64,000 nucleotides of DNA from Nymphaea colorata (Eukaryota; Streptophyta; Magnoliopsida; Nymphaeales; Nymphaeaceae), in contig NC_045143.1 of NCBI RefSeq assembly GCF_008831285.2, positions 12,015,214 to 12,079,213 of the forward strand, given 5' to 3'. Below are positions 57,001-64,000 of the stretch, piece after piece. Within the stretch, counting starts at the first letter, position 1. Every line of letters begins with the position of its first letter. Position numbers and translations under genes: made by a program. The notes beneath the pieces are model-generated. The model was not told the DNA's origin and searched no databases. It was given only the letters and a program-made list of their open reading frames with translations.

Positions 57001-60000
57001 GTAAGTAGTTTTGATGTTTTAAGTTTATTTTTTAAGGTTGGCAATGTGTACATAATCATCGTCATTTTGTTTATAAATTGTTATTGATTCTTTTATTAAT
57101 ATAATATAGTGAAATAGCAATTTATTTTGTTCTTTGTTTATTGTCAATATGAAGCTTATTTTTTAAATGTTTTTCTTTATTAGTGTATATTGTATTGTAC
57201 TAATATTCACATAAATTGTTGTTGATATGCAAGGACCAAGGTGAAGATGCATTGGATGAGCATCATTTTATGGTTGTTGGTAGGTGCTTCATCACATGTG
57301 TGATGAATCGTCATCATCTTCAACTCATGAACTTCAATAAAAATACGAAAGTTTCTTTTTTAGTCACATAACTATCATCATATACCTTTAGTTGTTTATG
57401 GAAACTTGCCTCTAAACAGTTTCATATGTTTGTTATGTTGTTTATAATTGGATGATGTTTTCATTTATAATAAATGGATTTTATGTCATTTATATTTGTA
57501 GTGAAAGAGAAAGAGAGAGAAAACAATAATAAAAAAAGACAAAAAGTGTATTTTGTTGGTTAGTATATCTTAGGTTGCTTGTATTTGTGGAGATAGAAAG
57601 AGCAAGGAGAGTAGTTTTTGTTAGCTTAGACTTTTTTTTTACATATTTTATTAGTTTTTCATTATCTGTTGACTTTTAAGTCTCTCATGTGTATAAAGAG
57701 AACAAGAAAGAGAGTGAATTTTTTTATTTGTTTGTATTTTTAATATGTTTTCCAAATTATTTCCCTTTGTCATAAGTGGCTTCTTTTATTGAGTGGAAAA
57801 AGAGCATGTTTATTAGTACATATATTTTTCATTTGTTTTCTCATGTGTTTTATATATATGTGTGTGTGTGAAAGTCAGAGAAGACAAGTTGAAAACTTTG
57901 TCCTTATAAACAAACACTGGACAAAATTATAACTTGTCCATATAGATAATGACCCTTTATTCTTAAGGCACCTGCTCTAAGGATATGTGTCCTTAGAACA
58001 GTTGTCCTTGCAATCAAATGGTATTTTGGGGACTTCAAAGAATTTGCCCCAATTTTCAAATACCCTAAAAACCATCATGAATCCAATTTTAAAAGCCTCA
58101 ATTTCTAAAACCTTGGATCGACCCCATGTTCAAAATCCTGAACTCCCCATTTTCAAAGTCATAGAAACTAGGTCACCCTTCTGGAGCCTCAGCTTCCAAT
58201 ATATTTCCTATTTTCAGACTTAATTCAAATAGGTTCTCCTTTGTACCTTAGCTTAAAAGTTCAATTCAAAAGATTTCCATGCATATCATGTTGCAAATAT
58301 GTTTTACCTCCAAAACACCTCCCTCCGAACGATAATTTAAAATACTAACCAACAAAGCCGTCCCCTAAGTTTTAACCTTAGGATCGACTACCTTTGAATC
58401 CTACTTTTCTAAGCCCAAGCCTTAGCTTCCCTATTCAATTTCAAAATCTAGGCCAAATTACGATTTTTACCAATTTCAAACCCTAATATTGAGGCCTTCA
58501 TTTTCAAAAATTTTGTGTCATTTGGACATAAGTTGTTGTATTCATACATGAACTTAATGACAAAAGAGTTTTCAATAATATTTCATGTATTCATAATCCT
58601 TGAAGGCCCAAATTAGGATTCTAGGCCAACGTATATTAAGGCCAACCCTTTCTTGAAAGAAATTCCTCTTTTATTGTCATGGTGCATCTTCCCAAACCCT
58701 AGCTTAATACATTACTTTTTTGAAAACAAGCCATTTTAAAAGTCATCAAAGAGCATCAACTCGATCCTTTGTTTGAGTTCCCCAAATAAAGGCATAAGAA
58801 ATGACCGCAAGGGCCCGCTTGGGTCTTGGCCTTATCTCAAATTTTTTTTAAAAAAATTTACATGTAAATTTTAAAAACTTGTTTTATATAAAAATTTTGA
58901 AAAATGATATTTTAGCCCTAGTCAAAATTTAAAAATTTTAATTCGGCCCACCTCAAGAAAAATTTCTAGGTCCGCCCCTATGAGCGAACCACATATTAAC
59001 AGGGAGTTCCCATGTCTCATCTCTTGACTACATTTTTCAAATTGAAAACAGGTTTCTACTTTCTTTCCTCAGAAATTTTTACCTAAAAACATTTTCACGT
59101 TCCAGTAGAGGACATCTCAAATAATTTAAGACAGAAAAAAGTAGACGAAGCATTTCATTGAAGGCATGAACAACTTACAGAAGAAATGAAGATCCGTTAA
59201 TGAAACCTTTAGAAGCATAATAGTCTTTCTTAATTATCTATCTGCAGCAAAAGTGAGACATACTATATATAAGCAAATTATCCCCGTCGAGTGCCAAGGC
59301 ATTAGTTAATCTCCGTAGACTTCACCTCACATAATTATGTGAGTGGCATTCTGTTGGTCAATGCTTACACATTTTCTTTTTGTATTTAGTCAAATTTCGA
59401 TTATAATTGATAGGCTCCTACATCCCAACATTTCTTGGGAGAAAAAAATAAAACTTTGCCTTACACTTAGTTTTTATTTTTTATTTTTTATGTTTACTTA
59501 GGGGAAACTGTCATCAATGTAAAACATTTACTTATGCCTCCAAAGGTTCTGACTTGTTTTTTTGGGGGTCTTGGAGACAAATGGTAGGTACATCTTTCAA
59601 CTCTTGTGTCGTGAGCCCAAAAGAACTATGCCAACCCTTTTGGGTGATTGTCCGTCTTAATTTAATTTTTTTTAATGTTTACTTATGAAAAACTACCTTT
59701 AGCATAAAACTTCTATGGTCATACCCTTACTTAAATCTTGTCTTAGAGCGTGAGTGGATATATACTACATCCTCCAACCCAGGTGTGACAATTATTTGCA
59801 GCGTAGAGAAATAATACACCGGAGCATAACAATAACCATGAGATTCACATCTCAGACCTCTCTTGGTGTAAGACAATTGGCAAGACTTATATAGATCTAC
59901 ATGTTTTATTGTTTAATTAGTGTAAAATGTTTTAATTTATTTTTCTTAAAAAAAAAAAAAAACTAAGGTGTTACGGACGCCCAATACATATTGGCTGATA

Positions 60001-61594
60001 TCCCTGAAAAATGAGCAAACCAATGCGGTGTGCTGATACCGTTACTTGAAGGGACTCTGGACCCGAACTAATTGGAGTTGGATACGGATTCAGATGCCTA
60101 ATAAGTTTGCTCGATTAATTAATGACTTCTCGATAATTGATGACCTGAAAACGCGGTGCAATAAATGGTAGGTTCCTAGAGCAAGGGGCATTTTACACCG
60201 TCCATCGTCGTCATCTACCGCATCTCATCCGACGGCCACGAAACACTGACGAATGAACGTACTCTGGCGACAACCGGCCAATTGCAAATCCGTGAACTTC
60301 GCACTTCGGTACCTTATGAGCGTGTCTGAAACAGTAAAATATCGCCAACTTTTACATTCTGGAGAAATTGAAGCGTTCTAGAATCCTATTAGGCAAGTGT
60401 AAGGGGATGGGTTAGCTACTAGTTAGACTAAATAAATATATGTCATACAAAATACAAATAAATATAGTTGGTATCAATATGAAAATCATTATATCATCAG
60501 CAGCAGTAGAGCTAGTTAATTTTGGTTATGGAGCATTAGTTATAAAATTTAAAATTTTTGAGGGGTACCAATATATAAATAAGTATCAATATGAAAATAG
60601 GACTCTTTTATGAGTTTGCATGGGCAATTGGTCACGCCTGCCTTCGCCCCTATATATATCGAAATAACAATTTATTTCCCATATCGATAAATTTTTTCGG
60701 GTCCTTTATTAAATAGAGAAAAACTTGTGGATGTTAATAAAGCAACGATATAGGCAGGGGCTGGATTGCTCATGCAGCTACCAGCAGCGTTCTAAACGTT
60801 TTTAATTGGGCATTAGGCTTTGTTTTAAACTAGGCTCCGTCCACCTTAGCCATTGACCTCGAAAATAAGCAGCGGCTGAGTTACATGTGGGCTGGTATAA
60901 ATAATTACCAGCTTACATAAATTTACTTATTTTTACATTGATAACTCATGACCATTTCATTATTTACATGTTATGTGTTAATAATGCTTCTCATCTAGAA
61001 ATTTCTAACTCTTCCATTGAAAATGAAGATATGCATTTCAAGGTTTTTAATGGCAATCTTAAGAAAAAAACCATTTGGGATTGTAATCCTTATGTGCATA
61101 AATGTGAATTTAGTTACTTCAGCATGTTCCATTTATCATGTCAATTTATTTGTTGGCGTTGGCTAGCTTTTCTTGCAAGCATGATTGGACTAACATAAAA
61201 ACTGTGATTTCAAGATGTGTGGTTAGAATCGCGGCATGAATCGCCTGATCGGAATTGTACCGGTGGTAAATCGGTTCGTTGTTGCGGCCGATTCGAGAGA
61301 CATGCTAACGGAGTTTGGCTGTTATTGTTTTTTTAACTATTTTTATAATTTCTACATCTTTCATTTACTATGCAGGAAAAAGTTTATAATTGTTTTGACG
61401 GATTCGCCACTGATTCATTCTGAGTGGTGAATCAGCCGATTCACTGAAATTGGTATCTCCACCGAATCGGTTTTCAAATCGATGTTTGTAACTCCGGTTT
61501 TAAGGTCAAATTGCGCTTTATAGGATATTAAGACTAATAGCAATATTCACAATCAAAAACGAAAATTTGTGAACGTTTGGTTTTGTGAAAACTA
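57001..61594. other. Intergenic, no gene recognised
   Basis: AT-rich. 57001-57960 probably holds the 3' end of the Harbinger element, but no terminus was identified. Around 58800-58990 and 60540-60660 are two related stretches with CCGCCCCTATG/GCCCCTATAT and AAATTTAAAA motifs that look like ends of old non-autonomous elements. At 61220-61490 CGATTC/GAATCG motifs recur in both orientations, resembling a decayed MITE. Short ORFs, such as 60938-61198, have no recognisable product. Confidence 0.45.
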
Positions 61595-61780
61595 GGGGCG
61601 TGTTTTGGATGATACATTAAAAAAAACTATTTGTAAAAGTTAGTTTTGTCAATCATTTTTTAAAAATTGGTTTGTTTTTTTTTTCAATTTGGAGGACCAA
61701 GTTATTGAATAATTTGAATCCTTTTTCTGAAAACCAAGTTTTCTCAAAACTCATTTTTAGTTTCATGCTGCAACTGAAAT
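61595..61780. mobile_element. Third, truncated copy of the TTTGGATGA MITE family
   Basis: It opens GGGGCGTGTTTTGGATGATAC, close to GGGTGTTTGGATGACAC at 29713, with an interior of ACTCATTTTTAG, AACCAAGTTTTC and AGTTTTGTCAA motifs. The far end is not clear. Confidence 0.4.
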
Positions 61781-62413
61781 CCATGGAAAAATCAAACGCA
61801 ACGTTAAAATATTATGAGCAAGAAGGCTTTCTCATCCAGCGGGGAGGGAGGGTGCATGTCCGATATGTGAGCGTCACCCGCATGTCATCATCATGCTTCA
61901 AAAGGGGGAGCTAGGGCAACCAAGCCCAAACCGACGGGATGGTACTGTGATCCAACCCGAGTTTTTTTTTTTTTTTTTTTTTGGGGGTGAAGTACGAAGA
62001 AATAAATAAAAGTTGAAATAAAATTAAAATAAATTACATAAATATGGAGGGAGCGGAGAGACACGACTGGAAGCCGAGGAAGACCGACCCCAAAAGCAAG
62101 CGGAACTCTCTCTCTCTCTTTCGTTTCTCTCTCTTCTTTTTGGGCATCTCCCTCCTTCCCTCCCTTCTCTCTCCTTCCGTCCCATTCTCTCTTTTTTTCT
62201 CTCGGATGGGTTTTGCTACAGGAACGCCATGCCGTCGTGCTTCTTCCCTCCTTCACCAATTGCTGCACATCTCATCATCCTTGCTTCCCTTCGATTCCCT
62301 AAGCCGTTCCCTCGAGACCAACGCTTGATCTCCCCTCTTTCCTCGTTTTATTTGGGTTTGGGGTTGTTGGCGTTCTGTTTTTCCGCCGCTTCTTGTGGTT
62401 AGATTGATCGGTG
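61781..62413 (+). promoter_or_regulatory. Promoter and 5' UTR region of the DDT-domain gene
   Basis: A run of about 22 T at 61962-61983 is followed by an AT-rich stretch containing AATAAATAAAAG (about 62000). A long CT-rich stretch (62105-62200) of the kind often found in plant 5' leaders follows. No TATA box can be assigned with confidence. The ORF at 62044-62328 is probably leader sequence rather than a protein. Confidence 0.35.
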
Positions 62414-62998
62414 ATGTTAGGGGAAGAGGAAGTGGCGTCGGGAGGGTCGGCCGCTAAGAGTGGTGGGTGGATCCAAAACAACCAGGGATCGTCTTCCGAC
62501 GATAGGCAGCAGCAGGAGCAGCAGCAGCAGCAGCAGCCGGCGACTCGTGCATTAGGGAGGAAGGAGAGGCTCGCCCGGTCCTGCACGGTACGGGGCAACT
62601 CCGCCCGCTTCTTCAGTCGCGGCGCAGCGGAGCCCACCCGAAAGCCTCCTTCAGCCGTGAAGGAAGAGCCCCAATGCAAGATCATCACGCCACTTGCGCG
62701 GTCGCCCCCGCCGTCGCAGCTCCAGCGCTGGTCGCTCCGGTCCATGTGGGAGCTCGCCTCTATTCTCAACTTCCTTCATGTAAAAAGCTGAATCACCAAT
62801 CAATTAATGCTTTCGTTTTTCTTCATTTTGCGCTTCATCTTGGGTGTTGAACCGTTTGCTTTCCTTCTTGGTTGTTTTTGTGTTTAGATTTTCAGACCTC
62901 TCTTAAACATAAATGCCGAGTTCTCGGCTGAGGAGCTCGAGACGGCCCTCATTACGCCCAACAACACGTTAGATGATATACATATGCCACTGCTGAAG
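62414..62998 (+). CDS. DDR4: DDT-domain protein, DDR4-like (first two exons, 3' part outside window)
   Basis: Exon 1 is 62414-62779 (122 codons) and exon 2 is 62888-62998 (37 codons), both phase 0, with junctions CAT|GTAAAA...TTTAG|ATT and AAG|GTTTGT. The N terminus is low-complexity with a polyglutamine tract from CAG repeats (about 62506-62535) and basic patches. From about residue 104 the sequence RWSLRSMWELASILNFLH, continuing IFRPLLN and FSAEELETALITPNNTLDDI across the intron, is the start of a DDT domain. DDT proteins of this type in plants are nuclear partners of ISWI-class chromatin remodellers; the closest match I recall is Arabidopsis DDR4. The start at 62414 is the first ATG in frame. 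The remaining exons lie beyond the right edge or in unseen sequence. Confidence 0.82.
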
Positions 62999-64000
62999 GT
63001 TTGTGAAATTTGAATTCTCGTCGGAGTTGGTTTTATTGCTTGAGCTTAGGTGAGCTTATGGTGCCATCTTAGTTCTTCCCATGATACACGAGTTGCTGAA
63101 ATGGAGATTCAGTAGGAGAGAGAAAGAGAGGGACAGTTACTTAAAAGTAGTTCATTCGTGAATCATATGATCCTGGCCACCACCTTTGCTGCTGTTGTCT
63201 TAGTACAGTGTACTGATGTTGCTTGAGAGAAGATGAGCCTGACTATGAAAATGGGGTGGTGATTCTTTGTTGATAGTACTTATTTTGGTTTTGTGACAGC
63301 AATGCCACTTGAATCGTGTCGGTGTTGTTTTTGTTTCTTTCTTGTGTTCATTCTGGTTCTCTTGATCTAGGTTTTCATTGTGGTACTGCACCTCTTCTGG
63401 TCAGGTTATCAACATAAGAAATTTCCTTTTTGGTTTTTTCTCCTTTTTTTAAAAAAAAAATTCTGTAAACGAGTTGAGCAACGGTATACTTATTTTTTTC
63501 AATCTAATCTAAGCACTTACATAAGCTTATTATGATTTTAACGCCAAAACTAGTAAACATAACTCATAAGATGGAAATGCATCAAGGCATGAACTTTATG
63601 GCACTTTGTTACATGATAAATTTGGGAGATGTGAACATGAGCGCGTTTTTGAAACTAGGTTATGATTATGCTTCGATCACAAACCCATGTAATAGCAGTT
63701 TGGTCTCCTAATTCTGGAACTGGTTCAGAGTTGAAATTTTGTTGGAATCTCAAACTTTAGAATAAGTTTTGGTCTGAAAAATGCTGTTATCTTAACTGTT
63801 AATGTTTGTGGCGTTCATGAGATTCCCATAAGTTATCTTTTATATCAATTGGTTATGTAGGTTAAATGCATTTTTGATTAGGCCTTTTGATTTTACCCAT
63901 GTGTACGAAAAATGTGAGCATATGGATTGCGACCTAGATAGTTCATTGCTGATCCCTTTGGCACTTCCTTTGATATTGGTCATATTGAGCATTTCTCTTC
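62999..64000 (+). other. Intron 2 (or more) of the DDT-domain gene
   Basis: It starts with GTTTGTGAAATTTG. No continuation of the DDT domain is seen on the plus strand up to the window edge, so the next exon is probably outside. The minus-strand ORF at 63200-63391 is not supported. Confidence 0.6.

Noticed and set aside
62299-62769. 156-codon minus-strand ORF
   Set aside because: Antisense of DDT-gene exon 1; poly-cysteine arises from the CAG repeat.
1-64000. CRISPR arrays, operons, tRNA or rRNA genes
   Set aside because: No spaced identical repeats, no cloverleaf with intact A and B boxes and no rRNA similarity noticed; the sequence is plant nuclear DNA.

Overview
The window is nuclear DNA of a flowering plant. 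It holds two host genes with plant-type introns, and much of the rest is nested transposable elements: Ty3/gypsy, Ty1/copia, hAT, PIF/Harbinger and MITEs. The pectin-enzyme gene has a GC-rich first exon and AT-rich later exons. That gradient is commonest in monocots and some other lineages, but the species cannot be named from this sequence.

Layout. 1-5022 is the 5' end of a minus-strand Ogre/Tat-like LTR retrotransposon: a 3.4 kb LTR, a tRNA-Arg-type primer site, a structured leader, and a 283-codon open frame resembling plant mobile domain proteins that runs off the left edge. 5023-5864 holds three short minus-strand ORFs, two of them coupled by ATGA, cut off by that LTR. 6.9-7.25 kb is a plus-strand Tat-type RNase H relic. 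8.9-10.6 kb is a minus-strand hAT transposase relic. 11.8-15.45 kb is a second, decayed LTR of the left-hand family.

15823-23745 is a three-exon GH28 polygalacturonase-like gene. Its 4.5 kb first intron carries a 1.1 kb hAT-like element with an 8-bp target duplication. 23.8-30.8 kb is intergenic with an old tandem duplication and a MITE. 30791-41624 is a complete but coding-dead Ty3/gypsy chromovirus with 3 kb LTRs and a TTTTC target duplication. 42618-44062 is a Harbinger-like element carrying gene-like fragments.

49671-57000 is a decayed PIF/Harbinger pair (Myb/SANT-like ORF plus DDE transposase). The transposase is split by a very young Ty1/copia element (51663-56521) with an ATAAC target duplication. 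Its two LTRs differ at one base, its pol frame is intact, and no gag is visible. At the right edge a DDT-domain gene (DDR4-like) begins at 62414 and leaves the window.

The host genes show no functional link; the window is a record of successive insertions. The points most worth a second look are the mobile-domain-like ORF in the Ogre-type element, the gag-less young copia, and the repeat-and-TATA promoter architecture of the left-hand LTR.
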